Shown here piece after piece: positions 23,003 to 31,704 of a stretch of 64,000 nucleotides of DNA. The notes under the pieces were generated by a model. It ran no database searches. It was not told the origin of the DNA and worked only from the letters and a program-made list of their open reading frames with translations. Source of the DNA: Candidatus Roizmanbacteria bacterium RIFCSPLOWO2_01_FULL_40_13 (lineage in GTDB: Bacteria; Patescibacteriota; Microgenomatia; UBA1406; GWC2-37-13); contig MGAN01000004.1 of assembly GCA_001789745.1 (NCBI GenBank), positions 1 to 64,000 on the forward strand, written 5' to 3'. How positions within the stretch are numbered: the first letter of the stretch is position 1; every line of letters starts with the position of its first letter. The position numbers and the translations under genes are program-made.

Positions 23003-25987
23003 TTACGCCAAGGTAGAATTTCGCGAAGGCGGATTAAATAATTTCATACTCTTATCCGCGCTTTTTTGCCAATCGAAGTTTTTCGCCCACTCTAAAGCCC
23101 TTTTGGAAAATTCGTTTCTTAAGTTATTATCTTTTATCAGTAACTCAATCTTTTGAGCGATTTCCTCGACGCTGCCGTAAGGAACCAAAAAACCGCTGTG
23201 GGGATTAAGTACCGAATCGCGAAGGCCCGGTACATCTGATGCCACAACCGGAGTCCCGCAAGCATTGGCCTCAATCGATGTTATCCCGAATCCCTCCATC
23301 ATTGACGGATTGACAAAAACCCATGACCTCTGGTAGAGTCTAACCTTTTCTTCTTCGCTTACTTTTCCTCTAAATTCTATTTTATCCAAAACCCCTATTC
23401 TTTTTGCCAGATTCATCAGCCCCTTTTTTTCTTCACCAAATCCCGCGATAACAAATCTAGCCATAGGTATAAACTTAAGTATTTTTTTGGCGCTGCGGAT
23501 CAAAATATGCAAACTTTTATAGAACTGCAGTCTTCCGATATAAATGATCAAGGGTGAATTGCTTTTAACTCCGGGTTTAAATTTGTCAAGATCTACGCCG
23601 TTGTAGATAATCACGGGTTCGATTTTTGTCAGTCGTTTATCCATTATCTCTTTTTTTGAGGATGGTGAAACAGTAATAATCTGTACTTTTCTATAAACAT
23701 AAGGCATCAACCCCAACTCCAAAAACTCTGCCAGCCCCGCCATCGGGGCAATCAAACTTTTGCGAAAGACTTCCTGATGGATATGATGAATGAGTAAAAA
23801 TTTCTTTTCTTTGGCATACAATGGCGTGAAAAAAGGAATTCCGTTCTCGCAATCTATGATGATATCGAAATTGCCTCTGAATTTCAGAAGATAATAAATA
23901 AATCCCCAAAGATATACCGTGTAAAATCCGCCTCTTCGGACTATCCAAACTCCGTCGATAGCTTCATTTCGCATGCAGTGTCCGTCGTTGCCGCAAAACA
24001 AAGTAACCATGTGACCTGCCTTAACCCAACGCTTGGCTAATTCGTGCGTATAAACCTCGGCGCCTCCGGCAAATTTGTGTTTTGTGTCACGCCAATTAAA
24101 AATTAAAATTCTCTTTTTCTGCCTTTTTTCTTGTTTTAATTTTTGCGGTTCAAATTTTAAGACGTCAAACAGGTCAATTAAGTTTCGGCCAATAAATATA
24201 GCTTTTACTGTCAGGTAACGGAAGATTCCGTAGATAAAATTACCCGATGATCTTTTTTTGGGAATAGGTTGAAAGTATTCATTATTAAAACTTTTGTTCG
24301 CAACACCTGTTTCGGGAGCGAAGCTTCTGGCAATGAGTTTTTTCTTTATAATTTCTGTTGCTTGCTGCATTGTTTTTTCATCTTCGTAGTGAAATCCGTG
24401 TACAGTCTTAGGCCAGAAGTGAGGGCGCCGGATTAACTGGATTATGGCTTTCCAGGCGGCAATACTCATAAAAACCCAGTAAAAAGGAATCAGGTAGACG
24501 TATTTGACCAGATCGTATTGCCCGCGTCTGACACAGGCTATCATGTAGTAATACATGTAGAGGAAGTTGCCGAAAACCAAAGAAAAAGTGCCCAGATAAA
24601 GTATTATTCCCGGGAAAAACTGCTCGATAAAAGGACCCGTAATCGGCCGAAAGGCAAAATAGGCAATGGTGGTCAGCCACATCAGCGGGTTGAAAAACAT
24701 GAATAATACCTTGCCTCCGATAAAAATCTGGAAGATCAGGTGCTTGAAATGGGAATTATTTTTGACAAAACCATTCTTATCTCTTGTGTGGACAAGATAG
24801 GTTTGGATATAGCCTTTGATCCAGCGGGTCCGCTGTGCAAACCAGTTATTGACATCGCTGTTGGCCTCTTCGAGAGTATCGGAGTTGATGATGGCGGTAT
24901 GATAACCGTGCTTCACCAGCCGCATCCCCAGATCTGCGTCCTCGGTGACATTGAATGAATCCCAACCCTTAAGCTTTTTCAAATCTGCCGTTCTAAAGTG
25001 ATTTGAGGTTCCGCCCAAAGGAATTGGAGCATAAAGTGACTGTAGTCCGGTCAAGACCAGATCAAACCAGAGCGCGTATTCTGCCGTAAAAATACGGGTC
25101 AGCAGATTCTGCTTGGGATTGTAGAAATTCAGCTTGGCCTGCATGCAGACCGTATCGGAGCTGGATTTTTTAAATGCAAGGATTACCTTCTTGAGTTGAT
25201 CCGGGTCCGGTATATCCTCGGCGTCATAAACTACGATATATTCGCCGCGGGCTTTCTTTAAACCGTAATTAAGAGCCTTAGGTTTGGTCTTGGGCAACGA
25301 GTGGGGGACGATGACGACCTCAAAATAATCCGGTAGCTGGTATTTCTGGATATATTCTTTAGTTTGCTTATCGTCTTCTTCCAAAAGCAGCATCACCTGC
25401 AGTTTATCCTTAGGGTAATCCAGTCTTGACATGGCAGTAATAAACTGCGGTACGACCTCCCACTCGCGATACAGCGGACAAAGAATTGTATATTTAGGAA
25501 GTTTTTTGTCAGCCAATTTTTTCAATTCCGGTTCGTTAATCTTGACTTGAGGATTTTTGGTAAAACCTCGAAACACCAGGTACAAGTTCAGTAACAAATC
25601 GACAAAGTATGCGATGGTGATCCCGGCTATAATAATTACCGCTGTAAAAAGCCAATCAAAAATGAAACCGGTAATTATCGTGACAGCAATGAGCAATAGA
25701 ATTAATTTCTGATCCGGTATCAAAGTCTTAAAAGCGCTTTGCTGATAGGGAAGATCGCTGTGGTGGATAAATTCCTGTCCTTTGTAATAAAATCCCTTGC
25801 CTTTCCTTTTAGCTACAGGAGGCGTAAATGAAATAGGTTTGTGAGTGAGTTTAAATTTGAAGATGGAAAAAATTCTTTTAATTTTATCAATTAAGAATCG
25901 GTTTGTTGTCTTTTGATCTTTTACTACAGGTTTAAATATGGATCTTACTTTTTTTATATAGTTTGATAGATTAGGACTTATTTTCAT
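23003..25987 (-). CDS. membrane GT2 fused to GT4 glycosyltransferase
   Basis: A 994-residue bifunctional protein. The N-terminal region is basic and followed by two membrane helices (about 92-140). The GT2 core (about 165-420) carries VYDAEDIP, a TEDADLGMRL general-base motif and QRTRWIKGY, placing it with BcsA/HasA-like processive or lipid-linked GT2s. Further helices extend to about residue 540. From about residue 640 a GT4 (GT-B) domain begins with FAGGAEVYTHELAK and ends with EGFGITSIEANACGTPV, containing the E-x7-E donor-binding pattern. Two successive sugar transfers by one polypeptide are likely. The last dozen codons are repeat-like sequence. Its own promoter lies at 26028-26056. Confidence 0.85.
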   Translation of the reverse strand: MKISPNLSNYIKKVRSIFKPVVKDQKTTNRFLIDKIKRIFSIFKFKLTHKPISFTPPVAKRKGKGFYYKGQEFIHHSDLPYQQSAFKTLIPDQKLILLLIAVTIITGFIFDWLFTAVIIIAGITIAYFVDLLLNLYLVFRGFTKNPQVKINEPELKKLADKKLPKYTILCPLYREWEVVPQFITAMSRLDYPKDKLQVMLLLEEDDKQTKEYIQKYQLPDYFEVVIVPHSLPKTKPKALNYGLKKARGEYIVVYDAEDIPDPDQLKKVILAFKKSSSDTVCMQAKLNFYNPKQNLLTRIFTAEYALWFDLVLTGLQSLYAPIPLGGTSNHFRTADLKKLKGWDSFNVTEDADLGMRLVKHGYHTAIINSDTLEEANSDVNNWFAQRTRWIKGYIQTYLVHTRDKNGFVKNNSHFKHLIFQIFIGGKVLFMFFNPLMWLTTIAYFAFRPITGPFIEQFFPGIILYLGTFSLVFGNFLYMYYYMIACVRRGQYDLVKYVYLIPFYWVFMSIAAWKAIIQLIRRPHFWPKTVHGFHYEDEKTMQQATEIIKKKLIARSFAPETGVANKSFNNEYFQPIPKKRSSGNFIYGIFRYLTVKAIFIGRNLIDLFDVLKFEPQKLKQEKRQKKRILIFNWRDTKHKFAGGAEVYTHELAKRWVKAGHMVTLFCGNDGHCMRNEAIDGVWIVRRGGFYTVYLWGFIYYLLKFRGNFDIIIDCENGIPFFTPLYAKEKKFLLIHHIHQEVFRKSLIAPMAGLAEFLELGLMPYVYRKVQIITVSPSSKKEIMDKRLTKIEPVIIYNGVDLDKFKPGVKSNSPLIIYIGRLQFYKSLHILIRSAKKILKFIPMARFVIAGFGEEKKGLMNLAKRIGVLDKIEFRGKVSEEEKVRLYQRSWVFVNPSMMEGFGITSIEANACGTPVVASDVPGLRDSVLNPHSGFLVPYGSVEEIAQKIELLIKDNNLRNEFSKRALEWAKNFDWQKSADKSMKLFNPPSRNSTLA

Positions 25988-26027
25988 ACTTACTATAAGC
26001 TATAAGGTTAGCCGGTTAAAATGCGTT

Positions 26028-26056
26028 ATTATACACGATTTATACCTATAAATCAA
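26028..26056 (-). promoter_or_regulatory. promoter of the GT2-GT4 fusion gene
   Basis: Reading leftward: TTGATT (26051-26056), a 17-bp spacer and a perfect TATAAT (26028-26033), giving a leader of about 35 bases. The rest of the 165-base gap to the sortase gene holds only AT-rich sequence and a short GTGAT/ATCAC palindrome near 26100. Confidence 0.7.
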
Positions 26057-26152
26057 TCTTATGTAGTACTTTTAAACAGTTTGAACAGGTTTGAATAAGT
26101 GATTTTTATCACGTTCTTCTCAAATGTGATATTTATTCGATTTTTTCTAAAA

Positions 26153-26710
26153 CTAGAGGTCTTTTACCTGTAAACTTATTTCGTTTTTTGGAGACGCGAT
26201 TACTACCAGCCTCTTCCCGTCAAACAAGCCGATACAGGTGTAAAGCGTGAGTCTCCGATCATCCGTAGGATTGAGAATCCTAACGTCTCTGGGTGAAACT
26301 ACCGCAATTTTTTCAACTTTAAATTCTTTTTCTTTATTGTCTTCAAATTTAATCTTGATCGACTGATTTACTTTTACTTTGGCAAGATTTCCCAAAAGAT
26401 TAGTCCAGTTGTGACCGTATAAAATACTGTTCCCCCTCTCACCCGGTATAGCAGAGGCAGCAAACCATGACACTCCTTGGGTTGTAGATTCCCATTTGTT
26501 CTTTTCAACCTTTGCCGGGTAGATTGGAAGCTCAATTTCTGCATCAGGGATTGTAATTCTAACCGGTCTGAATCCCTGCACTTTACTGTTCTCAACCTGC
26601 GGTGCTTTTGCAAAATTAAGTCTTGCCGGATTATTTCTTTGCCAAAGAAGAACTAGTGCAAAAACTATGCATATAACTCCAAGTGATAAAAAAAATCTTG
26701 ATAAACTCAT
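26153..26710 (-). CDS. sortase (class D/E-like)
   Basis: A 185-residue cysteine transpeptidase. N-terminal signal anchor (residues 5-24), then the sortase barrel with catalytic His100 (ILYGHNW), Cys159 (TLYTCIG, the TLxTC signature) and Arg167 (GKRLVV). It acts outside the membrane, cutting LPxTG-like signals and joining the substrate to an amine acceptor. The adjacent upstream gene encodes a protein with an LAATG signal, so the pair probably works together. Small size and domain order fit class D/E/F rather than class A or B. Confidence 0.92.
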   Translation of the reverse strand: MSLSRFFLSLGVICIVFALVLLWQRNNPARLNFAKAPQVENSKVQGFRPVRITIPDAEIELPIYPAKVEKNKWESTTQGVSWFAASAIPGERGNSILYGHNWTNLLGNLAKVKVNQSIKIKFEDNKEKEFKVEKIAVVSPRDVRILNPTDDRRLTLYTCIGLFDGKRLVVIASPKNEISLQVKDL

Positions 26711-26761
26711 GTTGGATAATTGGATTTTGAATTTGATTAGAATTTTTGGTTAATTAGAAAT

Positions 26762-27313
26762 TTAAACCCGCTTTACTCTAAGAAGATATCCAATCATTAA
26801 TGAGAGAAGGCCAATTAGAAGGAAACTGTAAATTAACCCAATGTTTCCCGTCGCTGCCAACCCTAATATATCGCCGACTGTTGCTCCACCTCCTATAGCA
26901 CGACAGGTATAGTCGTAATTCTTGGCCAGGTAAGCAACCGGGTCAAGTCCCCAAGCCAGTCCGTCGGGGACGAATGTCCAGCCTTGGGTTTTGAAGTCTT
27001 CGATCTCACCGGAAGTGAGTGCCGGAATCTTCCACCAATTGGTCTGAATTCCCCCTGCGCCCGTCTCCGGACAAAAACACTGCGTCAAATTGCCGTCCGA
27101 AAGAGAGTAGACTTTATCACTGCCGGTATACGGCTCTATCTTCCCGGGAATTCCGTGGGTTCCCGACGGGTAGCTAACCTTAAGATTGCCTTCAGGATCA
27201 GAACAGGATGGAAAACGGGGAGGAATGCCAACGGCAGATACAGAAGTTGCAAAAACGGTTAAGAAAACTGCCAATGAGAACAAAATTTGTGCTAGGAAAT
27301 TTTTATTTAACAT
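26762..27313 (-). CDS. secreted protein with LAATG sortase-type anchor
   Basis: A 183-residue protein with a signal peptide (residues 1-27, cleavage near SVSA), a cysteine-containing middle domain of unknown fold (CSD, CFCPETG, YTCRA), and a C-terminal sorting signal: LAATG at 152-156, a hydrophobic helix (158-178) and the basic tail RVKRV. LAxTG is the variant recognised by class E sortases. The sortase gene lies 51 bases downstream in the same direction, making this the likely dedicated substrate. Confidence 0.82.
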   Translation of the reverse strand: MLNKNFLAQILFSLAVFLTVFATSVSAVGIPPRFPSCSDPEGNLKVSYPSGTHGIPGKIEPYTGSDKVYSLSDGNLTQCFCPETGAGGIQTNWWKIPALTSGEIEDFKTQGWTFVPDGLAWGLDPVAYLAKNYDYTCRAIGGGATVGDILGLAATGNIGLIYSFLLIGLLSLMIGYLLRVKRV

Positions 27314-27340
27314 TTTCTTCTTATAAAAATTTACTAGCGG

Positions 27341-27369
27341 ATTATATCATATTTAGGTTATCAAGTCAA
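27341..27369 (-). promoter_or_regulatory. promoter of the sortase-substrate operon
   Basis: Reading leftward: TTGACT (27364-27369), 17 bp, TATAAT (27341-27346), preceded by TGA (extended -10). It is placed 28 bases before the ATG of the LAATG protein. Confidence 0.8.
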
Positions 27370-27518
27370 TTACTTAGACCATTTTATATAGTATCGATTC
27401 TTATAATCTAATTAATAAGCTAACTAATTAACCTTCTGTCTTTTTTATTTTTATATAGGTTAAATAAAGTATTTAATTTCTTGATATATTAAATTATCAT
27501 TCTACCTATTTTGACCTC

Positions 27519-27547
27519 TTGACAGAATTTTTCAACCCTCCTACTAT
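27519..27547 (+). promoter_or_regulatory. promoter of the tasA-like gene
   Basis: Perfect TTGACA (27519-27524), a 17-bp spacer, and TACTAT (27542-27547). This implies a 5' leader of about 145 bases before the ATG at 27700, which has a strong AAAGGAAGTGAT ribosome site (27683-27694). The rest of the 386-base gap 27314-27699 is AT-rich, with no gene seen; the long leader could carry regulation. Confidence 0.75.
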
Positions 27548-27699
27548 CGATTTATAAAGTTTTTTTCCATTATTGCTCGGAGCTCCAAACTAATCTAATC
27601 TGTTATTTTAATGTGTGGTAAATCTTCCCGCGCAGCTTTTTTTTAAGTCAATAAAAATTTATCAATTTGCAATAGGTTATAGAAAGGAAGTGATAAAAA

Positions 27700-28260
27700 A
27701 TGAATAAATCGATCTTCATGAGCATCTTATCAATCTTCACCGTAGTCGTCCTGGTCGGAGGAGTAACTTTTGCCTTATTCTCTTCTGCCGCAAGTAATAA
27801 CAATAATACCTTTGGCGCAGGTACTTTGACTTTAAGCATTAATACTATATCCGGTTCAGGCTCAACCGCTATCTTTTCGGTTTCAGATCTTGATCCGGGA
27901 GAAATGACCGATGTTCAAAAATTGGATTTGAAGAATGGGGGTACGGTTGATGCATCTGATGTTAAATTAACCAGTATCGTCGTAAACCCTACGCCAGCGA
28001 CGCCAAATCTCGGAGATAAACTGATTCTAACCCTTTACAACGACGCAAATAACAATAACTCATATGACGCTGGTATAGATCTTCCCATTGACACTGGCGC
28101 GTTAACATCTTTAGGATGGGCTGATCGTTCACTCGGATTTGGGCTTACAGGTGGAGAATTACATACTATATTTGCAAAAATACTTTTTGATTCAAGCGCT
28201 GATGATGCTTATCAAGGCACAAGTGTTGATTTCGCTTTTAATTTCTTGGCAAGCCAATAA
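27700..28260 (+). CDS. TasA/camelysin-like secreted fibre protein
   Basis: A 186-residue protein of the TasA family (Bacillus biofilm fibre and camelysin relatives). The N-terminus has a SipW-type signal with a hydrophobic core (8-27) ending FALFSSAAS. The mature domain starts NNNNTFGAGTL and runs as a jelly-roll with the typical LDPGEMTDVQKLDLKNGG segment (about 65-82). The next gene on this strand is a SipW-type signal peptidase, the partner needed for processing TasA proteins, and two further proteins with similar signals follow. Strong promoter and ribosome site suggest high expression. Confidence 0.85.
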   Translation: MNKSIFMSILSIFTVVVLVGGVTFALFSSAASNNNNTFGAGTLTLSINTISGSGSTAIFSVSDLDPGEMTDVQKLDLKNGGTVDASDVKLTSIVVNPTPATPNLGDKLILTLYNDANNNNSYDAGIDLPIDTGALTSLGWADRSLGFGLTGGELHTIFAKILFDSSADDAYQGTSVDFAFNFLASQ

Positions 28261-28274
28261 TTTTCATAATCTGA

Positions 28275-28298
28275 GGAGGGGGCGGTCTTGCCCCCTCC
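28275..28298 (+). terminator. GC-rich hairpin after tasA-like gene
   Basis: Perfect 9-bp stem GGAGGGGGC/GCCCCCTCC with a 6-nt loop, 14 bases after the stop. There is no T-run, so it may attenuate read-through into the signal peptidase gene rather than end transcription fully, giving more fibre protein than peptidase. Confidence 0.5.
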
Positions 28299-28346
28299 GC
28301 TACGTCTTAAAATACTATAGTTAGAACAAAACAAAATGTCGTATTT

Positions 28347-28406
28347 GTCATCCTGAACTTGGTTTGGGATCTGATTGATAAGATGCTGAAATAAATTCAG
28401 CATTAC
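28347..28406. repeat. GTCATCC-type palindromic element
   Basis: Starts GTCATCCTGAAC and ends ATTCAGCATTAC; the inner arms pair as GATGCTGAA/TTCAGCAT. It lies in the intergenic gap between the tasA-like and signal peptidase genes. Confidence 0.75.
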
Positions 28407-28450
28407 ATAGAATACAATCTGTCATTTCGTTTTGCGATCGCTATAATTTA

Positions 28451-29002
28451 ATGAAAAACGATTTTTTTCAAAACTTAGGAATAGTTTCTCAAATTTTAGT
28501 CAAATCCGTCATCTTCGGAATCCTGCCTTTTTTAATTTTTATGATGGTTACCTCACGCGTTCCGATATTTGGGATTCAGTCATTCGTAGTTTTGACAGGC
28601 AGTATGGAGCCGCTTCTACCGACCGGCAATATCGTCTTTACTCAAAATTTTGACCTTTATCAAATTGGAGACATAGTCGCTTTTAAAAGCGGAGGTGTTA
28701 ACATCACCCACCGGATAATAGATACTGAAATTAATGATAATCAATTGCTCTACAGAACTCAAGGAGATGCAAACAACAATCCTGATGGTCAATCGATAAC
28801 CGGTGACAAAATATTAGGAAGGGTTTTTTACCATATCCCCTATATTGGCAAATTTGCCATATTCTTACGGACTCTTCCCGGTTTTATAACACTAATCATC
28901 ATTCCTGCTTTGATCTTTATTATCTTGGAAATTATCAATATTAAAAACGAGCTGACAAAAGAGATTGATAAAAAATTAATACGCAAAATACAAACTATTT
29001 AG
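28451..29002 (+). CDS. signal peptidase I, SipW/archaeal type
   Basis: A 183-residue membrane peptidase. One helix near the N-terminus (about 17-35), catalytic Ser51 in GSMEP, and THRII with His87, the Ser-His arrangement of the archaeal/SipW branch rather than the Ser-Lys pair of LepB. GDANN (106-110) supplies the conserved Asp region, and a second helix sits at the C-terminus (145-163). In Bacillus, SipW processes TasA and TapA. Here it sits between a TasA-like gene and two proteins with SipW-type leaders. Confidence 0.9.
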   Translation: MKNDFFQNLGIVSQILVKSVIFGILPFLIFMMVTSRVPIFGIQSFVVLTGSMEPLLPTGNIVFTQNFDLYQIGDIVAFKSGGVNITHRIIDTEINDNQLLYRTQGDANNNPDGQSITGDKILGRVFYHIPYIGKFAIFLRTLPGFITLIIIPALIFIILEIINIKNELTKEIDKKLIRKIQTI

Positions 29003-29010
29003 ATTTGAGC

Positions 29011-29072
29011 GTCATTCTGGTTTGTTTACCCCTCGAACCCCGATTCAGTTGGGGGAAGCGAGGTGCAGAATC
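29011..29072. repeat. GTCATTC-type palindromic element
   Basis: GTCATTCTG at the left and CAGAATC at the right, with inner arms CCTCG/CGAGG and CCCC/GGGG. It fills the gap between the signal peptidase stop and the next ATG. Confidence 0.7.
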
Positions 29073-29082
29073 GTTGTTCCTT

Positions 29083-29832
29083 ATGAAACTCAATTATTAT
29101 TTTTTGTTGCTGATTCTATTCATTTTCGCTTTTCTGACCTATAAATTTACCTACTCATACTTTTCTGATTCTGCAACTTTGTCAAATAATATCCTTTCCG
29201 CTTCCGAAACATTTCCCACCCTTACACCAACCCACACTCCAACTCCTCAGATTGCAAACCATATTGTCATAAGTGAGGTACAGATCGACGGAGGGGTAAA
29301 CGAAGCTAACGATTATGATTTTATAGAGCTTTACAATCCAACTTCTTCACCAGAATCACTAAATGGCCTAAGACTTGTTAAAAGAACCAAGAATTCGGAT
29401 TCGGACACAACAATTTTTACTTTTACATCTTCTCATCGTATCAACCCTCATAGCTACTTCTTATGGGGTCATAAGTCTTCAGGCAATAATTTTGCTGATA
29501 GCATATTCGCCGATATATCATCTTCAGATACACTGGCAACGGATAACAGTATAGCTCTTAAAAATGTATCTTCAGGAAAAATTATCGATGCCCTAAGCTG
29601 GGATTCGTCATCATTATCCTACAAGGAGACAACTGAATTTTCTCCCGATCCGGGTGTTAATAAAAGTATGGAGAGAAAAGCCTTATCAGGCTCAACTGTA
29701 GATTCGATGGATTTGGAGGGAAATGATGAGTTTAAGGGTAACGGATACGACTCCGGTGATAATTCAACGGATTTTATTTTACGCTCACTTTCTCAACCAC
29801 AATATAGTACCAGTTCGGCGGAATTACCATGA
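29083..29832 (+). CDS. secreted lamin-tail-domain protein with SipW-type leader
   Basis: A 249-residue protein counted from the ATG at 29083; the upstream in-frame codons lie in the repeat element. The leader (residues 3-20) is followed by YFSDSATLSNNILSA, a classic TasA-like signal and N-terminal pattern. After a short TPTPTHTPTP linker, residues 62-200 form a lamin tail domain: HIVISEVQIDG, YDFIELYNPT, LNGLRLV and a C-terminal IDALSWDSS strand. LTD domains occur in bacterial surface proteins and are thought to bind nucleic acid or other proteins. It overlaps the next gene by 4 bases. Confidence 0.8.
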   Translation: MKLNYYFLLLILFIFAFLTYKFTYSYFSDSATLSNNILSASETFPTLTPTHTPTPQIANHIVISEVQIDGGVNEANDYDFIELYNPTSSPESLNGLRLVKRTKNSDSDTTIFTFTSSHRINPHSYFLWGHKSSGNNFADSIFADISSSDTLATDNSIALKNVSSGKIIDALSWDSSSLSYKETTEFSPDPGVNKSMERKALSGSTVDSMDLEGNDEFKGNGYDSGDNSTDFILRSLSQPQYSTSSAELP

Positions 29833-30911
29833 AAAAACGAATAATGCGCATAATAATTTTACTTTTGCTTATCACGGCAATACTTAATTTAAAAAATGGA
29901 ACGGGTGAATTATTCAAAAGTTCGACTGTTATGGCTGTTGGGGACTTACTGGTTGACTTCCATCGACCCCCCGGAACTCCTATGTTTGACCTTGATAGTA
30001 TGAAGCCGGGAGATAGTGAGGATCATAATGTCGACGTGATAAACGATGGAGCGTTACCTCGATTTATTGCCATACGGGGTATCAAAACTGAAGGCACAAC
30101 AATACTTCCTCTCTTGGAAAATATACTTATTATTCAGATAGCAGAAAATTCCAATATTCTATACGGGCCAAATTCTCTTAAAAGCTTCTTAAATGACAGC
30201 GCCGATGCGGACGGAGTTGCGATCCAGCTTCTCTCTGCCGGAGAACATAAAACATACAATATCAAAATCGACTTTCCTCAGTCCGCAGACAACAACTATC
30301 AGGGAAAGTCGGTAAAGATAAACTTTAGCTTCGGAGAGATCACCGGACAAAATGTAGTGATAAATGAAGTATTCTATAATCCTAAAAAGGACTTCTTCTT
30401 AGGCTTTCTTTTGGATAGACTAGATAAAGACCGTTTCGAAGATGAATATATGGATATCGATAAAAAACGACTATTTAGACGCCAATGGATAGAACTCTAC
30501 AATCCAACAGATCAAGATATTTTGCTCAAAAACTGGAGTCTGACGGACAACTCGGGGAAAAAAATATCAATCCATTTCAATAAAAAAATCAAGGCCCATG
30601 GATTCGTCTTGATTTCAAAAAGTTCATTCCTCTGGTGGTTGACAATACCATGGAAAGGCAATTTTATTCCGATTGGAAGATTTTTCGGTGACGGGTTTGA
30701 TGTTGATGGAGATAGATTAATGCTTAAAGATAGTGAAGGAATTGAGGTAGACCGCATGAGCTGGGGGAGTGACGCATCGGGATTTGATCCTCCCGGAGTT
30801 AATCCCAAAGTCGACAAAGGTCACTCCACCGAACGCCTTGCCCCCGGCTTTGACACCGATTCCTCCTCCGACTGGACCGACCGCTCCTCCCCCTCTCCCG
30901 GTCAAAAATAA
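29829..30911 (+). CDS. TasA-like plus lamin-tail-domain secreted protein
   Basis: A 360-residue protein with a signal peptide (residues 5-22). Residues 35-170 are TasA-like: MKPGDSEDHNVDVINDG parallels the LDPGEMTDVQ block of the first fibre gene, and NNYQGKSVKINFSF parallels its end. Residues 178-345 form a lamin tail domain (VVINEVFYNP, RQWIELYNPT, LKNWSLTDNSG, DRLMLKDSEG, DRMSWG). One polypeptide therefore links a fibre-type module to an LTD module. Last gene of the tasA-sipW-LTD group. Confidence 0.8.
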   Translation: MKKRIMRIIILLLLITAILNLKNGTGELFKSSTVMAVGDLLVDFHRPPGTPMFDLDSMKPGDSEDHNVDVINDGALPRFIAIRGIKTEGTTILPLLENILIIQIAENSNILYGPNSLKSFLNDSADADGVAIQLLSAGEHKTYNIKIDFPQSADNNYQGKSVKINFSFGEITGQNVVINEVFYNPKKDFFLGFLLDRLDKDRFEDEYMDIDKKRLFRRQWIELYNPTDQDILLKNWSLTDNSGKKISIHFNKKIKAHGFVLISKSSFLWWLTIPWKGNFIPIGRFFGDGFDVDGDRLMLKDSEGIEVDRMSWGSDASGFDPPGVNPKVDKGHSTERLAPGFDTDSSSDWTDRSSPSPGQK

Positions 30912-30930
30912 TCCCCGCACCCACCACACC

Positions 30931-30953
30931 ACTCTAACCTCGTAGGTTAGAGT
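30931..30953. repeat. REP-type palindrome, copy 3, left of RAYT gene
   Basis: Perfect arms ACTCTAACC/GGTTAGAGT around loop TCGTA. It is the same palindrome as at 31705 but inverted (loop TACGA there), so the two bracket the transposase gene. A separate 12-bp palindrome GGACTATAGTCC sits at 30989-31000. Confidence 0.88.
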
Positions 30954-31036
30954 TAGGGCGTTACGACTTATCAAATACGACACTTTGTGGACTATAGTCC
31001 ATTGACAATACGGAAAAAACTATTCTTAATGAAAGC

Positions 31037-31681
31037 ATGAGAAGAGAAAAATTAGTAGAAGGTGAGATTTATCATATTTGTAATAAAAGTATTGCGAACT
31101 TCGGAATATTCAATGACATTAAAAACGGTTACAGATTTCTTTATACTTTAGATTATTATAACAATCAATTAGTAAAAACTAGCTTTTCAGATTATATAAA
31201 TATTAAAGGTAGTTATGAATATGATAATGTTCTTTTTCCCAGAGAAAATTCTTACCTAAAATTTTTGGGATTTTGTATTATGCCAGATCACTATCATTTG
31301 TTAGTAAAAATACTGATTTCTGATTTTTCAAAATATATCAGCAAAGTAGAAAACAGTTATTCGAAGTTTTTTAACGCAAAATTTAAAAGAAAAGGGCCGC
31401 TTTGGCAATCAAGATATCGTTCGGTCTGGATTAAATCAAACGAACAGCTTTTACACGTTCATCGTTATATTCACCTCAATCCAACATCGTCCGGTTTAAC
31501 CAAATATCCGGAAGAGTGGATTCTCTCTTCATACAAAGATTTTATTAAAAATCCTGAATTTCTTAATGAAAAAATAAAAGAAATTTCTATTTCCAATCCT
31601 GTTAAGTATAAAAAATTCGTTGAAGAACAGAGGGATTATCAAAAAAGATTAAAGCAGATCAAAAACCTCCTTTTGGAATAA
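31037..31681 (+). CDS. REP-associated tyrosine transposase (RAYT, Y1/IS200-like)
   Basis: A 214-residue single-strand DNA transposase-like protein. HUH motif MPDHYHLLV (82-90; His85, His87), the probable nucleophile Tyr108 in ENSYSKFFN, and downstream GPLWQSRYRSVWI and YIHLNPTSSGL, all hallmark RAYT/TnpA-REP blocks. RAYTs recognise and cut REP hairpins; here identical hairpins in opposite orientation stand on both sides, and related hairpins occur elsewhere in the window. It looks intact. Confidence 0.92.
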   Translation: MRREKLVEGEIYHICNKSIANFGIFNDIKNGYRFLYTLDYYNNQLVKTSFSDYINIKGSYEYDNVLFPRENSYLKFLGFCIMPDHYHLLVKILISDFSKYISKVENSYSKFFNAKFKRKGPLWQSRYRSVWIKSNEQLLHVHRYIHLNPTSSGLTKYPEEWILSSYKDFIKNPEFLNEKIKEISISNPVKYKKFVEEQRDYQKRLKQIKNLLLE

Positions 31682-31704
31682 TTTGGATTTGCTGCCACAA
31701 TCCA

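Noticed and set aside
28442-28447. TATAAT before the signal peptidase gene
   Set aside because: It ends 3 bases before the ATG, so initiation would fall inside the gene; the transcript more likely comes from the tasA promoter.
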